From Bacillaceae bacterium (lineage in GTDB: Bacteria > Bacillota > Bacilli > JACDOE01): DNA of 64,000 bases. The stretch covers positions 130,033-194,032 of the forward strand of contig JACDOE010000002.1 in NCBI GenBank assembly GCA_017656255.1, read 5' to 3'. Of the stretch, positions 8,630-19,389 are shown in pieces. Position numbers and translations under genes: made by a program. Under the pieces are notes generated by a model, which was given only the letters and a program-made list of their open reading frames with translations, was not told where the DNA came from and searched no databases. Numbering within the stretch: position 1 is the first letter of the stretch; the number at the start of each line of letters is the position of its first letter.

Positions 8630-9424
8630 ATGGAAAAGGTATTTGAGGATCATGTCGGAAGGAAGGTGCGGGTTTCATTTCCGCCGCAGCGGATTATATC
8701 ACTCTGTCCATCCATTACGGAAACCCTGTTCGATCTTGGCCTCGAAGAACATATCGTGGGACGGACGCAGTTTTGCATTCATCCAAAGGAACAGGTTGCC
8801 GGTGTCCGAACGGTGGGCGGAACCAAACAAATCAAAAAAGATGTGATTGATTCGTTGAAGCCGGATTTGATTATCGCAGAAAAAGAAGAAAACCCGAAGG
8901 ATATGGTGGAAGAACTGGCGAAAGATTATCCTGTTTATGTTACTGATGTTGAAAATGTGGACGATGCGCTTTCCATGATTCTCGATATCGGTCGTTTGAC
9001 TGATCGTGAAAATGTTGCCGGGAATATGGTGGATGCTATTAGTCGTGCCTTTCAACGTCTTACACCCGTTGACGCCTCGAATCGAGTCAGAGCGGCTTAC
9101 GTGATCTGGCAGAACCCGTTTATGGCGGCAGGAAATCATACATTTATTCATTCCATGCTGGCTTATGCCGGGTTTGATAACGTTTTTGAGACAGGGGAAG
9201 GGCGTTACCCGGAATTCACGCTTGAAGAGCTGGAGAAAGCGAATCCGGACCTGATCATGCTGTCATCGGAACCATTTCCGTTCCGGGAGGAGCACCGACA
9301 GGAATTTTCCCGACGTTTTCCAGGGAAAAAAGTAATCCTGGTTGATGGGGAAATGTTCATCTGGTACGGTTCCCGCATGTTAAAGGCGCCGGCGTATATA
9401 CAACAGATCATCGATTCTCTGTGA
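8630..9424 (+). CDS. BtuF-like helical-backbone metal/cobalamin receptor lacking a signal peptide
   Basis: A 264-residue protein of the periplasmic-binding-protein-like family (PF01497). It begins directly with the mature domain: PPQRIISLCPSITETLFDLG, then VGRT..C..P as in BtuF, and ends with HSMLAYAGFDN...PEFTLEELEKANPDLIMLSSEPFPF. The family binds cobalamin or ferric siderophores for ABC import. Here there is no signal peptide or lipobox and no permease or ATPase gene next to it, so a cytoplasmic corrinoid- or metal-binding role is possible. The start at 8630 is fixed by AGAGAGGTG upstream and homology from residue 4. The VTT gene follows 24 bp later. Confidence 0.85.
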   Translation: MEKVFEDHVGRKVRVSFPPQRIISLCPSITETLFDLGLEEHIVGRTQFCIHPKEQVAGVRTVGGTKQIKKDVIDSLKPDLIIAEKEENPKDMVEELAKDYPVYVTDVENVDDALSMILDIGRLTDRENVAGNMVDAISRAFQRLTPVDASNRVRAAYVIWQNPFMAAGNHTFIHSMLAYAGFDNVFETGEGRYPEFTLEELEKANPDLIMLSSEPFPFREEHRQEFSRRFPGKKVILVDGEMFIWYGSRMLKAPAYIQQIIDSL

Positions 9425-9448
9425 CATTGACAGGCAGGAGTTGAACCG

Positions 9449-9997
9449 ATGGAACAATGGTTATTATCTTTGTTTGAATCAGCCGGCAGTCTTTATGTCG
9501 CTGCGGTCATCAGCATACTGCTGAATACCCTGGTAGCCTTGATGGGTGTGGTGCCCTCCATCGTGATTACAACGGCCAATGTCGCCGTTTTCGGGTTGAT
9601 ACCCGGTTTCTTTGTCTCGTTTATCGGAGAGGTCATCGGGGCTCAGGTTGCTTTTTATCTGTACCGAAAAGGACTTAAAAAACCGGTGCAAAAACGGATT
9701 CGGCATCCGCGCGTCAAAACCTGGCTGGAGAAGCGGGAGGTCAACTTTCTGGTAGTGCTGGAAGGCCGGTTGATTCCGTTCATGCCTGCAGGAATCGTCA
9801 CCTTCTACGCAGCTGTGGGGTCGATGTCCGGGCTTTCTTTTTTTACGGCTTCCACAATTGGTAAAATACCGGCCATGATTCTGGAAACCCTGGCCGCTTA
9901 TGGCCTTGTGCAGGCAAAAGCGGGGTTTATACAACTGGGGATCGCCGTTCTGATCTTTATCCTGGGTTACGGGTTGTGGATCCGAAAGAAGAAATGA
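9449..9997 (+). CDS. VTT-domain (TVP38/TMEM64-like) membrane protein
   Basis: A 182-residue polytopic protein with the VTT/DedA core: a glycine-rich re-entrant segment (GLIPGFFVSFIGEVIGAQVAFYLYRKG) and the downstream signature EGRLIPFMPAGIVTFYAAVGSMSG, including the conserved R..P.....N/G.. pattern. About five membrane segments are visible. Bacterial VTT proteins are linked to lipid scrambling/undecaprenyl-phosphate recycling. It is probably co-transcribed with the BtuF-like gene (24-bp gap); the functional link is unknown. Confidence 0.8.
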   Translation: MEQWLLSLFESAGSLYVAAVISILLNTLVALMGVVPSIVITTANVAVFGLIPGFFVSFIGEVIGAQVAFYLYRKGLKKPVQKRIRHPRVKTWLEKREVNFLVVLEGRLIPFMPAGIVTFYAAVGSMSGLSFFTASTIGKIPAMILETLAAYGLVQAKAGFIQLGIAVLIFILGYGLWIRKKK

Positions 9998-10079
9998 ATC
10001 ACCGTTTCATCCAGTCGGTTGAAGGTTTATAATAGAAACGTTATTTTTGCACTTTATGAAGTACAAGAAGGGATAAAAC

Positions 10080-11480
10080 ATGGCAAGAATCAGACAACAG
10101 ATAGAGTTGGCACGAAGCTATGTCATTTTGTCAATGAGCTTTTTATATCTGGTTTATTTTATATCCGGATCTGATTTGATTTTATCAATACTGGCAATAT
10201 CGGCGTTTCTCGTATTCCTGGTGAATGTGCCCTATGCCCGAACAGCCCCTCGGGTCTTCAGTGTGATCATGTTCGTGGTGGGGATGGGGATCAACTTCTA
10301 CATGCAGCGTGGTATGGATGAGATCATTAATGGTATCGTCACCAATGTCCCTCTGCTGACGTTGATCATGCTGGTTCCCTTGATCTCGATTCCGCTGCGG
10401 GAAGGCGGATATCTGGATTCGGTCCATTTTTATATGAACCGGATGGTGGATCAACCGCGGAAATTGTTTGCCAGCATTTCTTTTTTTCTGTTTTCACTCG
10501 GCCCGGTGCTAAATTTGGGTTCGATCCGGCTTTTGCATGATATTTTAAAAGATGTCCGGCTCAAAAGTAAGTTGCTGGCGAAAGCCTATCTATCCGGTTT
10601 TTCCACGGTCATTCTGTGGTCGCCCTATTTCGGATCGGTGGCACTGGTTTTATTTTTTATGGATTTGCAAGTTTCCGAATATATACCGGTGGGCATGCCG
10701 CTGGCAATCGTGATGTATGCCGTGGGCAATGTGATTTTTCGCCTGACGATGAATGGAAAGGTGCGGGAAGAAAATGACGCATTAGTGGCGGAACAGGGGA
10801 CTGATCTTCATTTAGCGGATATCCCCCACCATCGAAAAAATGTCATCATACTGGCGCTGCTGATAGCAGCCCTGATGCTGTCGGTTCTCACTCTGGAGGC
10901 CATCACACACTGGTCGATGATGTTTCTGGTCAGTATGGTGGCCCTTCTGTTTCCGGCCGGCTGGGCGGTTATCAATCGCAAAGCGGCTGCCTTGAAACGG
11001 AACTGGATTGATTTTCGCAATCGATCTGTCCCCAGTATGAGTAATGAAATTGTGATGTTTATCAGTGCGGGGATATTTGGAAAGTCCCTGACCGGAACGG
11101 CAGTGGCGGAGGCGATCAGTTCAGCTGTGGCGTATATATCATCCATATCAGTGCTGGCACTGGCTGTCTCGATTATAGCTGTTATTGTTGTGTTAACCTT
11201 TACAGGGGTTCATCCGATTGTGGTTGTGATTCCGCTCATCACAACCATCGATCCCCAGGCGATTGGTATGGCGCCTCCCGTGATCGCGCTGGTATTTATG
11301 TTGTCCTGGTCCATTTCGGCGGTGGCAAGCCCGGTGAATCCGTTAAATCTTCTGGTCAGCGGTTCTGTCAGTCGTCCGTCCCTGACGGTAGGGGTCAAAT
11401 GGAACGGGCTGTATCTTTTGACGTTGTTTGTGATCGGGGTGACATACATTTATATCCTTCATCAATTTGTATTTTCATAG
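10080..11480 (+). CDS. Ion-transporter-superfamily-like membrane protein
   Basis: A 466-residue protein with about 11-12 membrane segments. The layout is two similar halves joined by a hydrophilic loop near residues 220-245 (NGKVREENDALVAEQGTDLHLADIPHHRK). The first half has GPVLNLGSIRLLHDIL and the second has FTGVHPIVVVIPLIT and SPVNPLNLLVSGS. Paired re-entrant loops with conserved G-P-N/S-x-N residues are typical of the IT superfamily (ArsB/NhaD, DASS, CitM, YjiH-type), so it is probably a secondary transporter for an anion or organic acid. The substrate cannot be inferred. Confidence 0.6.
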   Translation: MARIRQQIELARSYVILSMSFLYLVYFISGSDLILSILAISAFLVFLVNVPYARTAPRVFSVIMFVVGMGINFYMQRGMDEIINGIVTNVPLLTLIMLVPLISIPLREGGYLDSVHFYMNRMVDQPRKLFASISFFLFSLGPVLNLGSIRLLHDILKDVRLKSKLLAKAYLSGFSTVILWSPYFGSVALVLFFMDLQVSEYIPVGMPLAIVMYAVGNVIFRLTMNGKVREENDALVAEQGTDLHLADIPHHRKNVIILALLIAALMLSVLTLEAITHWSMMFLVSMVALLFPAGWAVINRKAAALKRNWIDFRNRSVPSMSNEIVMFISAGIFGKSLTGTAVAEAISSAVAYISSISVLALAVSIIAVIVVLTFTGVHPIVVVIPLITTIDPQAIGMAPPVIALVFMLSWSISAVASPVNPLNLLVSGSVSRPSLTVGVKWNGLYLLTLFVIGVTYIYILHQFVFS

Positions 11481-11568
11481 CCACAGGTTATCTTCATTTT
11501 CATATAAAAAAGACTCCTTGACTTGTTTGGTGAACGGTACGCTTAAAAGTGGACAGTCTAAAAGTTAA

Positions 11569-11603
11569 AAGATGATCCCGGTATTGATTCGGGATCATCT
11601 TTT
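11569..11603. terminator. Terminator after the transporter gene
   Basis: A 12-bp inverted repeat (AAGATGATCCCG / CGGGATCATCTT) with a 9-nt loop is followed by TTCT. It lies between the transporter and the convergent peroxiredoxin gene. Confidence 0.8.
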
Positions 11604-11678
11604 CTACTTCTGACAGAGCAGGTGGTTATACCGCTCACGCGTTACTTAATCCGTATTGCTTGAAGAGGTGATCACCAC

Positions 11679-12143
11679 CTAAGGTATTAGTTTATCTATC
11701 TCTTTTTTTACGTCATCTATATCCGGGATTGTTAAATCCCCTCCGTAACGCCACTTTATACGACCGTCAGGTTCAATCAATACCACACTGCGACTGGCAA
11801 CCTCTCTTATCCCCGCTACTTCATCCAGCAGAATATTTAGGGATCGACTCACTTCCCGGTTGGCATCACTTATTAAATGAAAAGGGAGCTGTAATTTTTC
11901 ACGAAATGCTGTTAAAGCAAATACACTGTCAATGCTCATCCCATAAAGCGCCAGATTCTTTGCTTTAAAAAATTCAATTTTATCCCGAAACCGGGATAAT
12001 TGAAGCTCTCAGTTCCCTGTAAAAGCAAGGGGAAAAGAAGTAATGACTGCTCCTCTGACATTCTTAAGGATATCCTGTAAAGAGATAGTATCCCCGCTTG
12101 TAGAGGGTAATGTAAAATTGGGGAATTTACTCCGTAAACTCAT
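11679..12143 (-). CDS. Selenocysteine-containing peroxiredoxin (AhpC/TSA-type), in-frame UGA
   Basis: Read through the UGA at 12011-12009, the gene encodes 154 residues with thioredoxin-fold peroxiredoxin features: KFPNFTLPSTSGDTISL at the N-terminus, FPLAFTGN-U-ELQLSRFRDK at residues 37-55 with Sec at 45, SIDSVFALTAFREK and LPFHLISDANREVSRS. In ordinary relatives the active-site loop is FTG-x-C-T-x-E-L, so Sec sits at the peroxidatic cysteine, although two residues are missing after it. A 13-bp SECIS-type hairpin follows. The ATG at 12143 has AAGGAGCGG upstream. It reduces peroxides. Without readthrough only a 44-residue fragment would be made. The 122-codon ORF upstream is probably in the same transcript. 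Confidence 0.85.
11973..12004 (-). promoter_or_regulatory. SECIS-type hairpin of the minus-strand peroxiredoxin
   Basis: On the minus strand, TTCAATT/AATTGAA (7 bp) and ATCCCG/CGGGAT (6 bp) are stacked with a 2-nt bulge and close a GTTT loop. The loop begins 17 nt after the UGA and starts with G. Bacterial SECIS elements lie inside the coding region just after UGA, with the loop about 16-37 nt away and a G in its first two positions. Confidence 0.8.
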
Positions 12144-12197
12144 TTAAACCGCTCCTTTTTATAAAAATGGTGATTTAGTACCTGACAGCTTTTCGGA

Positions 12198-12566
12198 CTA
12201 ACCTTTTCGACGGGTCGTCCAACGCAATACCGTGCTGCTTTTTTGATTTTTTTCCAGTTCATTTAACCATTTAGTAGCCTGTATAAACCCTTCTAATAAT
12301 CCATTCAATGGTTTCTCCTCGATCACTCTGGTTGAATCAATCGGATAAAGAGAAGCAATAACACCGGTAGCATCAGGATAGTCACATGATAATCTTACTC
12401 TATAATGACGACCTGAGATTTCTGGTCGGGCCCACGAGAAACTCAATTGATAACCCTGGCGTCTGACTAACTGAACCCCCTGTCTCCAGGGATCTTCTGC
12501 TTTTTCAATTAACCGCCGAACCATGCCAAACTGTTCTTGCCAGTTTTGTTTCGTAATTTCGATCAC
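12198..12566 (-). CDS. Small conserved-looking protein of unknown function
   Basis: A 122-residue soluble protein rich in Arg and Trp (WRQGVQLVRRQGYQLSFSWARPEISGRHYRVRLSCDYPDA), with no signal, membrane segment or recognised domain. It precedes the selenocysteine peroxiredoxin by 54 bp on the same strand and probably shares its transcript. The start is uncertain: the in-frame GTG (12566) overlaps the strong AGGAGGTG ribosome site. An ATT codon three codons later, eight bases from that site, would be better placed; ATT initiates rarely but is known (infC). Confidence 0.6.
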   Translation of the reverse strand: MIEITKQNWQEQFGMVRRLIEKAEDPWRQGVQLVRRQGYQLSFSWARPEISGRHYRVRLSCDYPDATGVIASLYPIDSTRVIEEKPLNGLLEGFIQATKWLNELEKNQKSSTVLRWTTRRKG

Positions 12567-12691
12567 CTCCTGAAAGGTATATGAATTTTTCTTGATGATA
12601 GAGTATTAAAGCGCTTACAAAATTAATGGTGATACCCTGTTCTCCTGCAAATGATCAAAGCGGGTTATTGTTTGAAGACAAGCCCCGACAC

Positions 12692-12728
12692 TTCGGGCAA
12701 TAACGTGGTTCCATGAGGAGTGTCTTCT
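12692..12728 (-). other. Hairpin downstream of katG
   Basis: Within about 12718-12748, minus-strand AGGAGTG ... CACTCCT encloses a nested TCTTATATAGAAGA repeat, forming a long imperfect hairpin about 60-90 bp downstream of katG. It lacks a strong T-run; a role in transcript ending or stability is possible. The given limits are approximate. Confidence 0.25.
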
Positions 12729-12806
12729 ATATAAGATGCACTCCTTATTTTCTCCCACCTTGCCGCGAAATGTCCGGGCTTTGTTAATGTCATACAGTAG
12801 CAGCCG

Positions 12807-15077
<2,271 letters not shown>

Positions 15078-15549
15078 AGCACATTGTTGGCAAATTCCTC
15101 GTATTCACTATATGACTCCTCTGCCCCAGCGTTTGCTTGAAACTCCTTCATTCCAATGAAGAGGTTTATATAAATCAACCGGATATGGAACGTGTGAATA
15201 AAGTAGTATACCGTGGATAAGTAGATGTTGATGTGGGTTCTGTGGAACAGGCTATAGAGAATAGGTTCGTGAAATTTATTCTGTATGAAAGGATGAAGAG
15301 GAAAGAAAATTGAAGTCGAAGGTTGCAAGCATTATTTTCTAAATCCTATGTCATGTCATAAATCAAATGTTCTTTTAACCGACACGTCAATAGCAGAGAT
15401 TCATTTGTGAACGTGATACGCTATCATTACAAATAACCAGAGCCCCCTAAGAAACAGTTTTAATATTATTATTATTTATATTTTTTTATAAGAAGATTAT
15501 GAATATAAAAAAATAAAAAACCAGTTCTTGAACCTGTACAAGTTATTAA
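15078..15549. other. AT-rich intergenic region
   Basis: Non-coding sequence between katG and the cytochrome c gene, both on the minus strand. It becomes very AT-rich at 15455-15550. An open frame at 14879-15328 is antisense to the katG start and has no ribosome site or family features. Nothing else was recognised. Confidence 0.5.
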
Positions 15550-15604
15550 ATAAAATAAAAAACCCCGGTCAGGGACTTTGTTAACTAGTCCGCAACCAGG
15601 GTTT
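15550..15604 (-). terminator. Terminator of the cytochrome c gene
   Basis: Minus-strand AAACCCTGGT and ACCGGGGTTT form an imperfect stem followed by TTTTTATTTTA. Confidence 0.75.
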
Positions 15605-15634
15605 AGTTCATGGGTTATAAAGCTCTTTTTTTAT

Positions 15635-16000
15635 TTATTCCTGAATAGACAACAGATATTCCGCTACCTGGTCCTCTTTTCCCGGAACAAGACCACCGGG
15701 CATTCCGGCATTTGTACCATTCTTCACGATGTCTACAATTTCTTCTTTGCTTAAATCAAGTTGTTTCAGGCCTGGTACGCTGCCCTGACCGGCAAGATCT
15801 GTACCGTGGCAGGTCATACACTGATTCATAAAGGCCGGCGGTTCTCCACCAGAGGAAGCTGATGTTTCACCGGACTCTCCGGCTTCTGCTCCCGCTGTTT
15901 CCGTGGCCGTTTCCTGATAATTTAAGCCGATGACCCCCAGTAATACGGCAAAAAGAAAGCCTGCGGCTAAAATAGAATAGATAACTTTAATCGGGTTCAT
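15635..16000 (-). CDS. Membrane-anchored c-type cytochrome (c-550/551-like)
   Basis: A 121-residue protein with an N-terminal membrane segment (about residues 6-26), a Gly/Ser/Ala/Glu-rich linker (about 30-52), and a single haem-binding CMTCH motif around residue 60. The sixth-ligand methionine is probably in AGMPGGLVPG, and the last helix is AEYLLSIQE. This is the arrangement of small Bacillus CccA/CccB cytochromes that pass electrons to terminal oxidases on the outer face of the membrane. The ATG at 16000 follows GGAGGAATAAGGA; 17 earlier in-frame codons lack a ribosome site. Confidence 0.9.
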   Translation of the reverse strand: MNPIKVIYSILAAGFLFAVLLGVIGLNYQETATETAGAEAGESGETSASSGGEPPAFMNQCMTCHGTDLAGQGSVPGLKQLDLSKEEIVDIVKNGTNAGMPGGLVPGKEDQVAEYLLSIQE

Positions 16001-16156
16001 GTTCCTTATTCCTCCTATCCTGTACTGATTCCTGTAGGTGAAATCACTCACTTGATGATTATACCATGTTCTTTATCATTCTTCTATTATGTTCGCATAG
16101 GATATTTATAGAATTGATGAAAATTGTAAAAAAAGAATGGAAGGAATCGCATCATC

Positions 16157-16894
16157 ATGATCAAAACAAGGAAACAAATGTTAAATATGAGGAGAGCAGG
16201 AAGGATTCTTGCCGCCTGTCACCGGCAATTGTCCCGGCGAATCAGGCCGGGAGTGAGTACGCTGGAATTGAATCATTTTGTTGAGGACTATCTCGGGAGA
16301 TTCCGGGCATTACCGGAACAAAAGGGATACCGGGGATTTCCATATGCCATCTGTGCATCTGTCAATGATGAGATATGCCATGGTTTTCCCGATGAGAAGC
16401 CGCTTAAGGAGGGGGATATTGTCACCATCGATATCGTGGTGAACAAAAACGGATGGCTGGCAGACTCCGCCTGGTCCTACGCTGTTGGACATATTTCACC
16501 CGAAGCCGAAAATTTATTGCGACTTACCCGGGAAGCGCTTTTTGTCGGAATTCGGCAGGCTGTTCCCGGTAATCGAATCGGAGACATCGGGAATCATATA
16601 CAAACGTTCGCTGAGCGACACGGGCTTTCAGTTGTTCGTGAATTCTGCGGTCACGGCATAGGCAGATACATGCATGAGCCGCCCCTGATTCCCCATTATG
16701 GATCTGCGGGGGAGGGAGCGGAGTTAAAAGAAGGCATGGTGATTACCATTGAACCCATGCTGAATATGGGGAAAAGTTCAGTCAAAATGGATCGAAACGG
16801 GTGGACGGCCCGGACGCGTGATGGTAGCCTGTCCGCTCAATATGAACATACGGTGGCGATTACCCGGGACGGCCCCCGCATTTTAACACGTTGA
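16157..16894 (+). CDS. map: Type I methionine aminopeptidase
   Basis: A 245-residue pita-bread-fold metalloprotease that removes N-terminal methionine. The metal ligands are present in order: His in EICHGFP nearby, Asp in TIDIVV, Asp in LADSAWS, His in CGHGIGRYMHEPP, Glu in VITIEPML and Glu in QYEHTVA. It is monocistronic and not in the ribosomal-protein operon where Bacillus mapA normally lies, so it probably corresponds to the second, stand-alone copy (mapB/YflG type). The ATG follows GGAAGGAATCGC. Confidence 0.93.
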   Translation: MIKTRKQMLNMRRAGRILAACHRQLSRRIRPGVSTLELNHFVEDYLGRFRALPEQKGYRGFPYAICASVNDEICHGFPDEKPLKEGDIVTIDIVVNKNGWLADSAWSYAVGHISPEAENLLRLTREALFVGIRQAVPGNRIGDIGNHIQTFAERHGLSVVREFCGHGIGRYMHEPPLIPHYGSAGEGAELKEGMVITIEPMLNMGKSSVKMDRNGWTARTRDGSLSAQYEHTVAITRDGPRILTR

Positions 16895-16904
16895 CACGAT
16901 TGGG

Positions 16905-17996
16905 CTATCCATCCCGGCTCTGGGCAAGTCGTTCTTTTCGGACAATCCACATGAATACGGCGACTATCAGAATCTCCAACAACAGCCCCAGAGTCGACCA
17001 GACATAGATGGAAAAATAGAAGTGACTAATATTATTACCGAACATCATCATTGACAGAAATCCGATAATAAGCGCAAGGGGAACAAGGAATATTTTCGTA
17101 TCTGTTCCAAACAGCATATTGAAGGAACGGTGAATCCCGTAGAAAGTCAGAGCCATTTTACTGAAAATAGCCGGAATCCAGAAAGAAACCACCAACAGAT
17201 CCAGACGGTCTAAAAAGTCAGTGATATTGATCTGTCGGACCAGAATATAGCTGGGGTAGACCGTATAACGGGCAAGCGTTGATCCGAGAACACTGATGAT
17301 ACTGCCCAGCAAGATAAAGATAAAAATAACAGCCAGACCCACCCCCCAGATCACCGATCGTCTGACATCGCTCTTTGGTTGAACGTTCCCGACGAAGAGA
17401 AAGATGATTACCAGTTCTCCAACCCAGGCCAAACCGACAAAGGTCGTTTGCAGAATGGATGGAACAGCATTTATTTGTAACGGTGGAAGAAGCTTGGCCA
17501 TATCGATCTCATTTAAAAGCAAAAGGGGGAGAAACAGGATAATAATAAATAACAATGAAAAATAGATATCGTTAAAACGGGCAATCACCTCAAATCCCAG
17601 CCATACCAGATAGAGCAGGCAAATCAGGCTGGTAAAAATAATGACAGGCTGGGGGGTCAGCTCAAGTAAAGCAGTCCCTGTAAAATCCGTGAAAGCCCGT
17701 AGATCACGAATCAAAATAAACATGAGAAACAGGATCATTAAAATAGCCAGTAATTTTTGCCCGGTTCGGGAAGAACGGGTTTCGTCGGACTGGAAATCAA
17801 GTGTTTCGATTTTATTCCATCCGACAAAAGCGGTGGTAATCAGCAGAGTCGTAAGCAAGAACCATAGAAATGGAACGAACCAGGTGTTCTGTAATGACAG
17901 ATCAAGGTATGCCTGGGGCATCACGAGTAAAGTTGATGCGGTGATAAAATTGGCTGTCAACAGGGTCAGTTGCAAATTGGATATCCGGGTTTTCAT
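16905..17996 (-). CDS. Spore germinant receptor subunit B (GerAB-type permease)
   Basis: A 363-residue protein with about ten membrane segments, related to the APC-type transporters of the GerAB/spore germination permease family. The N-terminus (SNLQLTLLTANFITASTLLVMPQA) and the loop with PSYILVRQINITDFLDRLD are typical. In dormant spores this subunit sits in the inner membrane and helps bind germinant. Its start overlaps the preceding 72-codon ORF (ATGA), showing translational coupling. It is the last gene of the four-gene ger operon. Confidence 0.92.
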   Translation of the reverse strand: MKTRISNLQLTLLTANFITASTLLVMPQAYLDLSLQNTWFVPFLWFLLTTLLITTAFVGWNKIETLDFQSDETRSSRTGQKLLAILMILFLMFILIRDLRAFTDFTGTALLELTPQPVIIFTSLICLLYLVWLGFEVIARFNDIYFSLLFIIILFLPLLLLNEIDMAKLLPPLQINAVPSILQTTFVGLAWVGELVIIFLFVGNVQPKSDVRRSVIWGVGLAVIFIFILLGSIISVLGSTLARYTVYPSYILVRQINITDFLDRLDLLVVSFWIPAIFSKMALTFYGIHRSFNMLFGTDTKIFLVPLALIIGFLSMMMFGNNISHFYFSIYVWSTLGLLLEILIVAVFMWIVRKERLAQSRDG

Positions 17997-18211
17997 TGAA
18001 TCACCATCCTGGCAATAGGTGCAAAAATGGACTCAATTCGACTGGTAACCATGACCAGGTTTTTGTCAAAGGCGTAAAGAACCGAGAGCACCATGGAGAT
18101 GATTGAAAATACGACAAACCAGATCCGGGCGTGCCGTTTTTCTTTAAACAGCTTTTTTCCCATGGCGTAAGTCATGATCAGTATGATCCAGGAAATAATT
18201 GATGTAATCAT
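17993..18211 (-). CDS. Small two-helix membrane protein in ger operon (GerD-position/GerQ-like extra subunit)
   Basis: A 72-residue protein with two hydrophobic segments (residues 2-17 and 29-47), joined by a basic loop (KKLFKEKRHARIW). It overlaps the C subunit upstream (ATGA) and the B subunit downstream (ATGA), so it is clearly a real gene translated with them. Some Bacillus germinant receptors carry a small fourth 'D' subunit of about 75 residues with two membrane helices that modulates receptor activity. This fits that description in size and topology, but sequence identity was not tested. Confidence 0.8.
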   Translation of the reverse strand: MITSIISWIILIMTYAMGKKLFKEKRHARIWFVVFSIISMVLSVLYAFDKNLVMVTSRIESIFAPIARMVIQ

Positions 18212-19389
18212 GATTCTTCCTCCTCTCCCGGGTCTTTTCCGACATTGCCGACTCGCTCCAGATGGGAGTCAACTTTTACCGTAACGCGGAGATCGGGTAG
18301 TATTTCTCTCCAACGGTGCTTCCATTTCTCGTTCCACAACCGGTTTTCCATCTGATATAAGTGAAGTCCCAGTCCAAAGGTGTCTATTCCTTTCTCCATT
18401 GTTTTGTGCAATATTGATTTGATCTGACTTTCGATCGCTTGATTCATTACGTTTTCGATATGATTATAAGTTTGTGGTTTTTCCAGATTTAAATGAGATA
18501 AATTTTCCAGAACAGTACCCTTTACGGTCAAATAAATGAGAAATTCCGGCTGGTTGTTATGGACCCGGTGGTCTAACTTAAATGATTGTCCTGTAATATT
18601 AATCGTCGCATCCTGATTTTTATCAATCGGAAATGTCATGGATTTACCGCTCATACGTTGTTCCATCCATAAGATGCCATTGGTCTCTCTGGCATCTGTA
18701 ATAAACTGGAGTTTATCCCGTTTGAAAATCCCGATATGTTTAATTTCAACTTCTGGTTTTTGACCGTCTGCTGCCTTGTTTTGTGTTTGGACCACTTCAA
18801 CGACCGGGGCGATGGGGTCCATTCCTTTACGCCGATATTCATACAGAAAACTTTTCAAGTCATGCTCCAGTCCCATTTTCGCTATTTCCCGAATCGCTTC
18901 CGCCGGGACGCGTTCCAGATGGGGGTCGGCATTTAATATATCAAGGGCATCCCCTTTTGCGATCAGCAGATAGTTGGTTAAACGGGATTGCGGAATTCGT
19001 GTGATATTGTCCAGAATCGGATTAATCCCTTTTCTGGACAGTTCTTCCCCCACAATAACCACACGCTGGTGGGCAAAGAAGAGTTGGCGTGACATGCGTT
19101 TTTGCAGATCTTCATTGGCTGCCCGAATGGTTCTTCCGATGCCGGAATCGACATAAAAGGACTTGTCTCCACCTGTACCCCCACCGCCTCCGCCGGAACC
19201 GGCCCCGCCCATGGCACCGGGAAGCGGGACCTGAACCGCAACCCGGAACATCCCTTCTTCGGTGATGTCAAACCCGGAGGCTAAAACAAAGGCCAGATCA
19301 TTAATTTCAACACGGTCCCAGCATCCGGTAAGGGTTAGAGAGGTTAACAGGACAACCAGCAGGGCTGCCTGAAGACGTCTCTTTTTCAT
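18208..19389 (-). CDS. Spore germinant receptor subunit C (GerAC lipoprotein)
   Basis: A 393-residue lipoprotein. The signal peptide ends in the lipobox LTGC, followed by the family signature WDRVEINDLAFVLASGFD. The GerAC body follows, with FAHQRVVIVGEELSRKGI and the C-terminal domain beginning near residue 225. An unusual Gly-rich insert (about residues 60-75, with a run of G) lies in the first domain and may be a flexible loop. It starts four bases inside the end of the A subunit gene. After lipidation it associates with the A and B subunits in the spore inner membrane. Confidence 0.93.
   Translation of the reverse strand: MKKRRLQAALLVVLLTSLTLTGCWDRVEINDLAFVLASGFDITEEGMFRVAVQVPLPGAMGGAGSGGGGGGTGGDKSFYVDSGIGRTIRAANEDLQKRMSRQLFFAHQRVVIVGEELSRKGINPILDNITRIPQSRLTNYLLIAKGDALDILNADPHLERVPAEAIREIAKMGLEHDLKSFLYEYRRKGMDPIAPVVEVVQTQNKAADGQKPEVEIKHIGIFKRDKLQFITDARETNGILWMEQRMSGKSMTFPIDKNQDATINITGQSFKLDHRVHNNQPEFLIYLTVKGTVLENLSHLNLEKPQTYNHIENVMNQAIESQIKSILHKTMEKGIDTFGLGLHLYQMENRLWNEKWKHRWREILPDLRVTVKVDSHLERVGNVGKDPGEEEES

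Noticed and set aside
11511-11568. Possible insertion-sequence end between the transporter terminator and the Sec peroxiredoxin
   Set aside because: The text is vaguely like an IS3-type end but no inverted partner, target duplication or transposase is present.
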